Below are positions 45,742 to 58,020 of a stretch of DNA of 64,000 nucleotides, piece by piece. Both the position numbers and the translations under genes were made by a program. The number at the start of each line of letters is the position of its first letter. Within the stretch, counting starts at the first letter, position 1. Where the stretch lies: positions 186,001-250,000 of the forward strand of contig JAIXMO010000035.1 of the NCBI GenBank assembly GCA_025677825.1, in the 5' to 3' direction. Under the pieces are notes generated by a model that did no database searches, was not told the DNA's origin, and saw only the letters and a list, made by a program, of their open reading frames with translations. This DNA is from Helicostylum pulchrum (lineage: Eukaryota > Mucoromycota > Mucoromycetes > Mucorales > Mucoraceae).

Positions 45742-47049
45742 ATGAGCCAACAACGTTGTATACCTTCCTCTGAATATCAAAACAATTTCAATATCTCTAC
45801 TTACCCATCTGTATCTAAACTTGACCTTCCTGATCAATCAATAGTTTATCCAGGTAATTTTAGATTTGTCTATCATTTTATTTACATCTAATTTGCTTTT
45901 TATTTACAATATAAAATATATTTTATATAACAGGTTCTTCATTCTATGTTTCTCCAATGACAAATAATCAACCTTCACCTTCAAACTCTTATTATTACGA
46001 TCAACAGCAATATCAACAAGGTCAATTTATCAATCAACAAAATAGTCCTGACTCTACCTTCATGTCTTCATCTCCTCCACCTCACGGAAACAGTAACAGT
46101 AATACTAAAATCAACAATACTTGTTCACCTTCTTCTATCATGATTCAAGAGCCACCCATGTTGGTTGCTTCCTCTTCCTCTACTACAACTGCTTCAACAA
46201 TGTCTTCTTCTTCTGTTGAATTCTTGAATGAAGCCTTTGCAAAAGCTTCTTCTTTACCTGAATCTTTTTACCCTGAATTCTTACAATATTCAAAGGAAGC
46301 TTATGAGCAATCTACTGGTGGTGGTCCCAATCGTAAAAAACAAAGAAGATATTTACAAACATTAGAGAATAAAGATAGCATGATGGAAGATACTCAACAA
46401 CAAAGCAATATACAGCAGCAACAAAATAACATTCAACAACAACATCAAAACAATATACAACAACAGCAGCAATCAAAGCAGAATGAAAACACTGAAGACT
46501 CTGATAATGATGAAGAAATGAATCCGTACGTAATACTAATTCTGTGTAGCACAAAATTAACTTGTAGTATCGAATCATTGGAAACTAATTTTTTTTTTTT
46601 AGTAATGGTTTAACATCAACTGAACTTCGCAGACAAATTCATATTCAATCTGAACAAAAAAGAAGAGCACAGATTAAAGATGGTTTTGAAGAGTTGAGAA
46701 ATGAATTACCAGCTTGTTTAAATAAAAAAATGAGCAAAGTTGCATTATTACATCGCAGTAAGTATTATTAGACAGGAATTAATTATTTACATACATATAC
46801 TCAACCTTTTTTTTATTTTTAACGTAGCTGTCCAACATATTCAACACTTGAAGGATACCCAAATGTCTATTTTATCTGAATTAGAAAGACTTGTTCATGA
46901 GAATGAACAACTTCGCAAGTAAGTTTAGTTATAATAACTTGGACTTAATTGTTAAACTAACCCTCTTTTTTATTATTATTTATAGGTTCCAAGAAGGCGT
47001 ACTTCAAAAGCAAGCCTTGGAAAACATGTATACCATGACAAACATGTAA
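45742..47049 (+). CDS. Mlx/Mondo-like bHLH-leucine-zipper transcription factor
   Basis: Predicted 337 residues in five exons: 45742-45853, 45934-46525, 46603-46757, 46828-46918, 46986-47049. The long N-terminus is Ser/Gln/Asn/Pro-rich, with CAA-encoded poly-Gln runs near residues 195-225. The bHLH is RRQIHIQSEQKRRAQIKDGF...ELPACLNKKMSKVALLHRTVQHIQ, resembling Mlx more than SREBP or Ino2/4. A short zipper follows (QHIQHLKDTQMSIL, LERLVHENEQLRK), then a short tail. The Glu-x-x-Arg (EQKRR) arrangement predicts CACGTG-type E-box binding, probably as a homo- or heterodimer. Metabolic roles are inferred from the family. The other bHLH-zipper factor in this window, SREBP, lies 36 kb away. Confidence 0.88.
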
Positions 47050-47535
47050 AATCATAAATTACTTTGAACATAAATCACCAACAAACTCCTTCTCTTCGAC
47101 AACTTACTTCTAATTTCACAACTTGATATACATTTTCTAATTAATATTTGCATCTTTGTTTCTTCCCCCTCTCTCTCTCTCTCTCCCTCCTCCCCCCTTT
47201 TTTTTATTTCATACAAAACAAGTATACACCTTTTTTTTTTTTTTGCTTCAGCAAACTCACACACGCTTAAAATAGTAGTTACAATCTCTTTTAGTAGTAC
47301 ACTACCTTTTTTTCTTTTTTACAATCTACTTCGCATCTTTTTTCTCTTTATAAACCTTCTCCCATCTCCCCCTTTTTTTTGACAATTCTATAGAGCACTT
47401 TTTTTTCCCCAATTTTTTTTTTTTTACTTGACAAAAAAAAATACAGATATTTTAATACTTTTATTACCTATCAGGTCTTTTTTTATATATATAGTCATTG
47501 TAATTCTATCTCTGGTTTGTGACCAAGAGCCCAAA

Positions 47536-47578
<43 letters not shown>

Positions 47579-48635
47579 TGTAATGTACAACGAGAATCCT
47601 ACGTAAACTATGCGAAAGACTTTTTAGAAATTTTGTTCTTTCTCGTTGAATAGAAGTAAAGTTCTCCTTCTTTTCTTTTCTTTTTTTTGCACGCATTGGT
47701 ATGTTTGTATTTCGCAAATACCTTAAAACTAGACAGAAAGTAGAAACTGTTGTGATTCAATTGAACCAGGGGAAAAAAAAAAAAAAAGAAAGTTAAGCAA
47801 CTGATTTTAAAATTAAGAATGTACCAGAACAAAAAATGCGAACTTATATTTTCTTTATCTCTCTCTCTCTCTTTCTTTCTTTCTTTTTCCCTGTAATACA
47901 ATAAAAGTGATAGTTTTTTAATTCTAAATAATTATAAAAAAAAGTGCCTCACAATATGCTACATCAAAAAAAAAAGGGGCATATAAGTGCATTTTTGACA
48001 GGTTACTGTAATCGAAGTATAAAGGCTTATCCGTTTGGTCTCGTTAGTAATTCCGGTTTTTTCATGCAGCAAAGTAGTAATTAGGCTTTTTTTTTGTGTA
48101 GGGTGAAACCATCACGTATGAATACAAGTTTTGTGTTTCTTGTATTACAAGATGGCTCTCTTTTTTTTTTTCCCGTAATATATACTTTGAGAACAATACG
48201 ATCGTTTTTATTTATAAAAATAAATAAAGCACCTGTGCTTTTGATGGCAAACGTGCACCAAAGCGTAAGGATATCCTGCCGTCGCTGTTAAGAATTATAA
48301 AATAATTTAATGTCTGTGTGTTTGAGGACGTACAATGTGTAATCTATTTTAAAAAGAAGGTAACCCTGTAAAAAAAAACTAATAATGTTTTGTGTAATCT
48401 ATCACTGCATTATTACAAATACTAACGAAATGGTTTTATTTTTGGGCACGCGCATTGATTATAAAAATCTCTTCGCCTATTTATATTTGTTATACTTTTT
48501 TTTTAATTTAATCGTGATAGTAAAAAAAAAAAAAACTTTTTAGGGAACTTGAAAAAAATAATTATAAAAAATAGGGCCTTTCTTTTTTTTCCCTCGTGTT
48601 GCACAATGATCCGGATTTACCGTTATACATATATT
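47050..48635. other. Intergenic with A35 tract
   Basis: Convergent 3' flanks of the bHLH gene (+) and Iml1 (-). A 35-base A tract lies at 47540-47574, and CT repeats occur near 47167-47184. Open frames here (47608-47901 minus and others) derive from low-complexity sequence. Confidence 0.5.
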
Positions 48636-51600
48636 TTATAAATTCGTAGTAGTGGTAGAGTCCGAAGTGGTAGGACTATTCACGACAGTTGTAATGATCG
48701 ATCTATCGGCGACAGATGAATCCAGACTATTCAAAGGCGGTGAAGCAGCAGATACAGTAAGGGTAGGGTGACTAGTTACACCATGAGAGACACTATTAGG
48801 CCCGGGAATATCTATTAAAGAGGTAGAATGATTATTCCCATTGGTGGTAAGTTGACCTTTTTCATTTACAGTTTCGCTTGTGTCTTCTGTACCAAGCATA
48901 TCTGGTTCAACAATGGCCCCAGAGTTTTCAAATACCCAGGCATCCGAACTATCGGGATCCATCCCTTCTAAAAAGTGGGCCCTTGTGCTTTCCCAAAACT
49001 CAGTCAACCATTTGCCATCTGAACAATGTTCTTGGAATCGGATTCGTAAAGCGTCGGGGTGACAAAGTTGGGATAAAGGCTGGCGTCGATTGGCAATCAA
49101 GGCAGGCGTATGGTTTGTATAGAGACGATTGTTCACCCAGTAAAACCCTTGAGACCCAGGCCGAATTTGAACAAAGGATACACCCGATTGATGTACATAC
49201 TGATCGTATTTATACACCTCCTTGATATAAGAATATTCGAGATCTACACCCTCTGCTCTGGCTCGATCGAAATTAAAGTCAGCTTCTACATCCAGAACAA
49301 ACCCTAAATGGCGTACAAGCGCAATTTCATAAAACTGAGCGGGAACTGCAATTTTTGAGGTCGATATTAACTCTTCAACTGAAGGTGGTTTAACTGCCAT
49401 TGGAATAGGTACTGGGCATTGGAATGGGTTATCGTTTTCTGAATCTTCGTAGGCTTGGTCTACTGACCCTTCCACTAACTTTAATCCACATCGCTCGGCT
49501 TGACGACTCCAGTTTTGTAATAATTCTTGTACGAGCTGAGCAGTACAACCAAGCCAGTTCAATTGGAAATGATAGCAATTATTTGGGTTATGGATGGTAT
49601 CGTAATGAAGAATAGCTGTTTCTCTGCGATCGCTCTTTTTGTAAGGGTCTACATCGATGATCATGGATTGGGACATTGCAAATTCAATGCGTCTAGAAGC
49701 GGTGCTCGAATGCGTACTAGGGATTTGACGGAGCGTATGACTATCACCATTCATCAAGTCTTTTTCCTTTGATAATATTGTATCACCATTACCGTTCTTT
49801 CGATAACTTTTAGCCTTTTTTTTCTCAGTGACAAACTCGTCATTGATCGAATAAAAGTAGTTACCGTCTAGGAAACTATGACGTTTGGTGGCAGAGCTAA
49901 ATAAAGGGGGCTTTCGTTGCAAAAGCGCGTTACCAAACTGAACTGCCTGTTCTCTGGTAGTAATATCTTCAATTTGAACAGTTATCCAATCAACAAACTC
50001 GGTACCCGTGAATACGTCATGGAACATCCTAAAGTGCCAACGTCTATCCATAATCTTGACCCCACCTCGTGGATCTTGTAAAGCAGCAGCAATTTCCTTG
50101 GACCTAGACTCACGATTAAGACCTTGTCCGATAATAATGGATGATAATATACTGCTGTGAGGTTTTGATTCTTGAGGCGTAGGTAAAGACGCTACACGCA
50201 TCACATCACTTGCAACATAAGCTGAAGGGTCCATCGTCGTTAATTTGACGCCGAGGTCTGAGAACCCGATTTCCTTCTTTCGTCGTTTTGTTAATTCCTC
50301 TCGCTCCTCGGGAGTCAACCATTTAGCCTTTCGAATATTTTGTATCCAAGATTCAAATAAGGCAAGTCTTTTTTCTTCATCGTCTAAATTTTCATGAAGT
50401 GCACCAGTCAAAGTAATGTTCGTAGGCAAGGTTTCACGAGGAATAATAATAAAACGTGCACGCCAGAATCTAAGGTTATCCGTGAGCTCTTCTTGGTAAC
50501 CGGCAACGAGATGATCCAAGTAATTCCAAGCGTACAATAAACTAGGGTAGCTGAATATGACACTCTTGGGTCGATATGCTGTCATGTTTTTAGGCCAAAT
50601 AGCACATTTATAATTAATTTTCCCTACGTCGAATTGAATCATACGAACGTAACGACGCACTTCTACATTCTGTCCGGACGAATCAAATGTAAGTTGATGA
50701 ACTTGATGGCCCATAGATAACCACCAAACCATATGTTTCCATTTAGACTTTTCGTTATCATCTTGTGCTGCACCATTAGCTACTGCAGGTACTGTATTAG
50801 CTCCACCCATAGTTAACTTTGTATTTCCTCCAATAGTCATGGTGGTTGCTAAAGTTGTAGCGGCATTATTGCTAGTAGGACTTCCACCACTTCGAATACC
50901 ACCACTATCAATTTCTTTTCCTGCAGCGACGGCCACAGCAGCAGCAGCATCCTTGCCATTTACGTTATTAAATCCGCCACCTAGTCCAGAAATAGGACCA
51001 TCTCCTTTTACAGTAGCAGGCTTTATATAATTAGAACTTCCGGTAATGTCCACGATAATTTGAAACCCTTGAGCTAATCTTTGACTCAACATCTCAATTA
51101 ATAAATTCTCGGTCTTTTTATGTTCTGATAAGTTACGGTCACCAGCTTGATACAAATTGGTATCCTCACTTGCAGAAACAGTATACATATAATGGTTGTA
51201 TCGAAGCGCCAATTCTTCGTTTGATGGAAAGTAATCGGTCGTTAAAGGTAAACAGGCAGGTGTAGCTAGAGATTTCCAATGGACTACAGGCTCATCGCAT
51301 ATCTCGGCTTTTGGTAATGCATGTTGCCAACGTCTTAAATGAGACGTAAATAAATTTTGATTGTCAGAAGGGTTACATGGATTAATAAGTAGGTGTTTAA
51401 ATGGGTTGTATCGACCAAAATTATGTGATGGAGAGGATCTATTAATATTGTTGCCACCACCTGCGCCATAACTAGTACGCATTAAATCGCTATTACCAGA
51501 TTGTTTATGAATAGAAGGGAGACTTCCGGCTACTACCCCTCCTCCTTGTCGCGGTGAGTGATTAATGTTTTTACGACTGGTGTCTGAGCGACTACCAAGT

Positions 51601-54370
51601 CCTTTGTTATTGATTGGAACAGGATCTACAGTGCTGGAACTTACAACAGCAAATTCATCTTCTTCGTTGCCTAAAGTAGCGCCTATTTGTTGTGCAGAAT
51701 TACCTATTACAGCACCCATAGACGTGTACCTTCCATCCGAGCTATTCATAGTACCTCTTCGCAAGGCTCTAAATCTCGAACTATTGGCGTTATCTTCTCT
51801 TCCATTAAATGTAGGTGATGATTTGAACGGGTCTATTCCTTTATCGTCTTTTCGAGGTGGAAGGTGATGGCCATCAAATATACCTTTACCTCCTGTTTGT
51901 TGTGATTGGGAAATAATAGATGGGATACGACGTGCATCAGTAGTATGATGCCAAGTCTTTTAATAAAAAATTAATTCACGGGTTTTCTTTATATAAATAC
52001 AAATATACACTTACAGTAGTTGACTTGAATCTGGGATTATTTTGCCAAATTTCATTGTTACTAGTATCTGGCCGTTCAGGACCATCAAATGAGCTCTTTG
52101 TAGACTGGTTTATCTTTGGGTTGGTTGATTTACCAGAAGAAGGAGGGCCTACAATCACTCGTTTGCTGAAACGAGGTTCAGAAGACGTTTTGAATAATTC
52201 ACCATCATATTGCTCATATGTGTAGGCAGGCTTTTCTGGGATATTATTTTTTGGTGGGTGTGCTTGAGTCATTTCTGTGGCAGCAAAGAAAGAAGGTCTT
52301 CTAGCACTTCCAGAGATGTTAGCAGATCTTGAAAGATATCCTTCTCCATTGCCCGTGTGTGACATTTTAGCATGACCTTCCTCTCCCGTTCTTAATTTAT
52401 CATTCAAACTGCTACTGCTTTTTTGTTGCTTAATTGTGCGAGCTGGTACAGAATTTTCTTTTTGGGTTCTTGACGAGTTTGATAAATAAGGTACAGAGAT
52501 ACCACGGATATCATGTTCCATAATTCCCATCATTTGAAGTTCGTACATTTTACATCTCGTCTTGAATTTATCTTGCTTCAAAAATCGACCAGTTTCATGA
52601 TGATAGAAACTGCAGTCTATCCAATGTGGCACTGCATAATATTTTTGTGTAGGTGCGTCATCAGAATCTCTGTAAAGAGGATCAATGTAACCAATCTTTT
52701 GATTAGAATTTGGGTGCATCATAGCAGCTTTCTCGGGAGAGTTGCCTGTAAAGATGGGTGGTTTGCCATTTCCACGGGGAGCCAATGTTTCCTGTAAGGG
52801 AATGACAGATTCAGCTTCACCCGTTTGTGGGGCGTCCATATAAGCCATGAGAGGGGTGATATGTAAAGGTAAAGGAGATAAACAAACTAAATCCATAGCA
52901 ATGCCATTGTCCGTCATACGTTCATTTGTTAATCGTAAAAGCTTCTTATTGACAGAGAATTTACCGACGCCAGGGGTAATTAATATAATGGAAAGACCAG
53001 TTCTCATTAAATCTCTATCGACAAAGTGTTTATCAAAAGGATTTAAAGCTAGATTTACAGCTTCAAGTACATTTCCTTCATATGCCATTGATATTTGCCC
53101 ACTTACAATACTCTTGCCATTTTCTGTACGTAATAATACATTAGGTTGAAAGGTTAATTGCTCTCTTTTTAAGGGTTCGATAATTGACATCCAGTCATCA
53201 GTTGTTTCCCAATCAGCCAACACTTTATAAAAATCCTTGTAATATCTACCATCCGGTGTTTGATTGATTAAAGGATCATTAATTTTGGTTTCGTAATATA
53301 CGCGGGTAAATAAAACGATAGATACTACATGGTTTGTACCCTCGTCCTTCCATTTACTAAACAAATGCGGTAAAAAGTTACTCACTGCCTTTTCAAAATA
53401 AAGTTCTCCATCTTCGTCAAATTCCCACATCTCTCTTGACATTTGGATAAATAAAAAATATTTGGCTGATGCGGATCGAAATATCATACGTGTAGTTTCT
53501 GTAATATAGCCAGACGTTATTTTCTCTTCATTAGCAAATAATCGTTTTACAGTCGCTTTAATCGATCCTGCAAATAATATCTTTTTTTCCAGGTATACAC
53601 AGGTTCCTTTCAATCTTTGTTGTAATCTCCACATATCACTACGGCCAAGATACTGCTCTTTAAAGGCTAATTCAACATGATCTAATGCTACTTGATATGG
53701 ATCAATCTAAGCAAAAGCAGCATTAAACTAAGATAACTGATCTGTCCCCCTACTTTCGCTTCTACTTACCAATTCTACATAAACCTCTTGCCTCGACCTT
53801 AAATTAAATCTATCTGCTATATCTTTGGATATTGAAAGCTAAACATACTAAGTCACTGTACATAAACAGATCATCACCCCTTAAACATACCTGCAATTGT
53901 TGCTGCTTCGCCAAATTTTCTTTATCGGCGGCGTGCCCCTTGACGATAACGAAATCCAACTGCTCATGGTGTTCCTGTTTATCGGATGATTGCAGCAATT
54001 GAGGTTGTAAATTAGACTGTTCCGATTGAGATTGCTGTTGGTTTATTTGATTCAACTGCTGGTTCTGTTGGTTTTGTTGGGTTTGCTGTTGAGTTTGCTG
54101 GGAGTTTTGCTGAGGGGTATTATGATCGAGTTGTTTTTTAGCGTCTTGCTGATCTGATTTATTACTATTTTGCGATTGTTGTTGAGGCTGTTGAGTGATT
54201 CGAGGACAAAGAATTCTTAATAGCTGACCATCACGAAAGTTTGGAAACATTTCGGGATTAACAACAGCGTCATGGTTATAGACAGCACTAGGATCATGAA
54301 TCCATAATACTATAGGTTTTGTGGAGAGTAAAAACCCCCGTGGTGGTCCACTATTCGCAACGGGTGCCAT
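48636..54370 (-). CDS. IML1: Iml1/DEPDC5, GATOR1/SEACIT subunit (TORC1 amino-acid sensing)
   Basis: Predicted 1853 residues, four exons on the minus strand: 54370-53891, 53838-53770, 53706-52015, 51956-48636. The N-terminal Iml1 domain is interrupted by a Gln-rich insert (about residues 60-130). The conserved vacuolar-membrane core is visible as YYKDFYKVLADWE, TGLSIILITPGVGKF and GIAMDLVCLSPLPLH. A DEP domain lies at about 1371-1450 (RRWHFRMFHDVFTGTEFVDWI). The C-terminal region ends in a Ser/Thr-rich tail. With Npr2 and Npr3, Iml1 forms the GAP for Gtr1/RagA that shuts off TORC1 on amino-acid starvation; the GAP role is known from the family, not visible here. It is longer than yeast Iml1 mainly through low-complexity inserts. 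Confidence 0.95.
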
Positions 54371-54719
54371 ATGTACCGTTATATTTATTACCTAAAGGGA
54401 AAAAAAAAAGAAAAGCTTACAGTTCAGACTAAATTTCGAATTATCAAGTTGTATATTCAAGCCCAATCACTGAGAAAGATATGGGCATTCTCACTTTCAA
54501 TTTTAAAAATGTTATGCACGTCAAATTCATCTTATTACTCTTTTACAAAAAAAAAAGTCATTGACAGCTGCAAATTATGTAGGCTGTTGCAACACTAGCG
54601 ATCGCTTCCCACTATTAACCTTGATATCAATAATATAATATAGTGATAGTTTTAACAATATAACGGTAGCAGGAATCCAGGATCAAACACGAAAAAAAAA
54701 ACATCCCCTCCAGACAGTG
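54371..54719. promoter_or_regulatory. Bidirectional promoter region
   Basis: 349 bp between the head-to-head starts of Iml1 (-) and the small unknown gene (+). It must hold both promoters. No specific element identified. Confidence 0.4.
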
Positions 54720-55179
54720 ATGCAAAACAGTGTGAAAAACTTTACATGCTCTGACCAGGTGGATACTCTCTTCCAAACGGATGAGCAGAATGTGGACAAA
54801 CAATTGTCGGATATGGTTAATCAATCCAAGATAAACGCGACGCTTAAAAAAGCGGCTGTTGCAAACTTTTCTACAAATCTTGACAATGTGTACCTAAATG
54901 GAAAGAACTTTTTAAGAAACAGTTTATATCACAGTGAAGGTATTACAGAATTTACGCCTACAGCCTCAAAATGGAAGGGACAGACGAAAGCGTCTAGATG
55001 AATTGAAAAAAGGGGCTAATCAGAAAAAGATTGATAGTAAATCTGACAATATGATAACAAGAACAAGGCTAGATTTCTTTGAAGAAGCACAGAAAACTTT
55101 TGAACAAATACAAAGACAAGAACAAAACAAGATCTGCGGATATAATAACAGAAAAATCGAACACATCAAATCATTGTAA
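54720..55179 (+). CDS. Small unknown Lys-rich helical protein
   Basis: Two overlapping frames are best joined by an intron from 54888 (GTGTAC donor, weak) to 54948 (TTACAG), giving 132 residues. Without splicing the first frame ends at 55001. The N-terminal half is polar (MQNSVKNFTCSDQVDTLFQT, KQLSDMVNQSKI); the C-terminal half is basic and helical (RRKRLDELKKGANQKKI, LDFFEEAQKTFEQIQRQEQ), coiled-coil-like. Family not recognised. Because the donor is poor, a single-base frameshift is an alternative explanation. Its start is head-to-head with Iml1. Confidence 0.5.
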
Positions 55180-55933
55180 TCGAAGATGGACCAATGCGAT
55201 AGTTATACTATAAAAATGACAAATACGGACGTAAAAAAATTGTACATAATAGATATAGTACAAGCCAACCATCACTCATACAACTTTTTTAAAAAGAAAC
55301 AACCCACTTGTTTCAACCTCGTTCGATTAAGTTTGAAGTCCATTTGGTTATTTTTTTTTTGACTCTTTTTTGAACTTCTTGGAAAATCAATTGGAGTTTA
55401 TATCTACCTTGTACTTGGCTATCGAATTCAATTATAACTAACAAATAAAAGTAGTTTAAAAGAATATAAAGTAAAGAGATCACTTATTAAAAGAAACCAA
55501 AAAAATAGAACTTTATATATGGCAGTGATACCACGTTTAAACTTAGTACGTTGAACGAGTTTAAGATCACCAGAATAACAACTCCCTTTGACCGCCTCAA
55601 CATCTGAGAGAGGTTGTTATATTCTTGAGACCAAATAAAAATAAAACCTTGATTACCACAATAAATACTACATGTCAAAGAGATTAAAAACTTTTTGAAA
55701 AACATTTTTTATATAAAGAAAAACAACTACTTTTTATTATTATTTTTTTTTTTAAAAAAAAAAGTTACTAGTTCTTTGGCCTTTACAAAAAAAGTTTCCA
55801 AAATGAAAGTTCCCCAAAGCTAACCACAAGGAGGTAGACTAGCTGAAGTCTCATCACGTTCATACATATACGTGAAAAAAATATATATTCATATATTTAA
55901 ATATGAAATAAATAGATATATATATATAAAAGG

Positions 55934-56239
55934 ATGGTGCCAACGGATAAGTATCCACAACAACACAACTGCTTAATGATGCTATTTTCCTTGGAGCAGA
56001 CTACCGAGACGAGAACCATCAATCCAACCCCTCTACAATATTCGCATGGTTGGTGTGCCATTACGCAGGTTAAACTGCATTAACCGCTCGTAAACGAGGC
56101 AGGGGAGAAGGAGACAGAACCCACCAAGATAGAATATACTCGCCAGAAATCCGAATCATCAAAAGTTGGTCATTGCTTTTACAAACCCATTGAAATTACT
56201 GGCAATATTCAACAAAAGAACGAGTCAATAAACTGCTAA
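55934..56239 (+). pseudogene. Unknown 101-codon frame with one internal stop
   Basis: An ATG follows a TATATATATAAAAGG element by one base. The frame runs MVPTDKYPQQ to TQVKLH, meets TAA at 56081-56083, then stays open in the same frame for 51 more codons (PLVNEAGEKETEPTKIEY to NESINC). The GC content is higher than in its surroundings. Either one stop codon has disrupted a small gene or the stop is removed by a very short unseen intron; a 34-nt candidate (56069-56102) is not a multiple of three. Function unknown. Confidence 0.4.
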
Positions 56240-57549
56240 ATTTTTTTTATCAGAAGACTGAATACCTCCGGGTTTGGTTCATTACAGAAGAAAACCCCCC
56301 TTTAGATGCTTAATGTTTTAAAATGATTGACATTAAAGCTAATAAAAGTGAAATGACAAGGGGTGAAGGTTAAAACAGGGTTTACTTGAATGTTTTTAGA
56401 AGTGTTTATGTAAACTTACATTTGTACCTGACAACATGTAGCAGTCAAATAAAGGCGATCATATTTGTGTCAAAAGAAGTATTTTTTGTAACACAATAAG
56501 CTATTACAATACCCGTCACCAAACTGAATGTCTAGTTTCAAAATATCGCCATGAGCAATATTAGGCATATTAGGCACTGTCTAGCAGTCGAATTTCAGAG
56601 AAAACAGCAATGTGTATTGTACATGTTGTAGACATTAGAAGACATGAGGAGAAAGAAGGTTAAATCTTTTTTTTTTTGTGCCTGCAAAAAAATGCCCTGT
56701 CCGGATTTCAAATTATGGCATAGTAGTTTAATAGGTATAATTTCACAGCTTTTTTTATTCCAACGTGAAGAAAATAATACGACTAGAGTTAATTAAGAGG
56801 GGATAAAGAAAAGCAATTTAAGGTTTATAATTTGTAAACATGGTTACCGCACCGACAATTCGGTACCATGACAAGTTTGATCCGTATCTCCGCAGAAATT
56901 GACCATATCCCTCGTTAACGATAAATACATATTCTATGCTATCGAATTGCTGTTGCTACGTATAATGCTGTCAGAAGATTTAACCACCTCTCCATCCACA
57001 TTTCTAAACTCAAAACCAAATGCTATTATTAACTTGGGTATATAAAAATGCTGTATATTATTTAACATTAACTAACGTTCATACAAAAAGATATTTCACT
57101 CGGGTCTACATTATTTACGTACGTATTCGCTTTTAAATGATGACGGGTTGATCCAACATATACTCAACCGCGATTACTTTATAGTAAAAGAGTAGTGAAG
57201 TATTTTACATCAAATTTACTGCACAAAAGCTAACCTAATTTTAGTTTACCTCCTTTGGGACATTTTTATTCGTTTTCAAATTACGATGGTATAAATAATA
57301 CACATTAACTATTATTCATTTGCTGAGAAATACTTCCTAGGCGACTTGGTTGATTTTACTGTCGATGGCAACGTCTATAAAAAAAGAAACTTTTATTGGA
57401 AGTAAAGCTATATTGACCAAGAACCTCTCCAACGGGGGGAAGGGTTAGCATCAACCAATAATCCAAAATATATCAAGGCGTTTATATTTATGTACATGAT
57501 CTATATAAAAGAAGAGACATTGAACAAGTTATAACGGATCGGCAAACAT

Positions 57550-57798
57550 TTGATCATATGGATACAAAAGATTGTTTATGCAGTTTCAATTGAAGTGATG
57601 CTATTAAACAATACTATCGGCACCAAAGACAATCTTCGTGATCTTATATTTGCAAGTGGATTAGTACCAAATGACAGTGATTTTAAAAAACTACGAATCA
57701 CCACTCAAGGAGAGGATTTTACCTGCTATTCAAAGATCTTTGAAATTAGAATTTACGCAGAAGTTTTATTTTTTATATGTCAATTACACGAAGCTTAA
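57550..57798 (+). pseudogene. Possible fragment of an unknown protein
   Basis: An 82-codon frame without a good start. The middle (NTIGTKDNLRDLIFASGL, VPNDSDFKKLRI) looks protein-like, and an in-frame ATG lies at 57598. The end becomes hydrophobic. No family recognised. It follows other short fragments in the same orientation. Confidence 0.3.
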
Positions 57799-58020
57799 TA
57801 AAACTAAATTAATTTATATAAACCACAAAAAAAGGAGTTATTGTTATAATAGTTATTGAGACATTATATATAATTGTAAAAAAAAATACTATGAGTTAAA
57901 ATGTTATGTTTAATATAATTAATTACAGTTTGGTTGCTATTTTATGCTAGTGTAAGTATGTAAAAGTAGGGGGGGGGAGAGTGGGGAATATAATTGAAAT
58001 ATGTATAAATTTTTTTTTGT

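Larger units (their letters stand above)
55180..58020. other. Accessory stretch with decayed coding fragments
   Basis: 2.8 kb with no intact gene. Apart from the fragments below, a frame around 57115-57196 (GLHYLRTYSLLNDDGL, VKE end) and one after a TTCCTAG acceptor near 57351-57410 (GDLVDFTVDGNVYKKR) look like further exon scraps. A G9 run lies near 57969-57977. The rest is AT-rich with no features. Confidence 0.4.

Noticed and set aside
47608..47901. 97-codon minus-strand frame rich in Lys/Arg/Glu
   Set aside because: Translated GA/AAG microsatellite with no other features.
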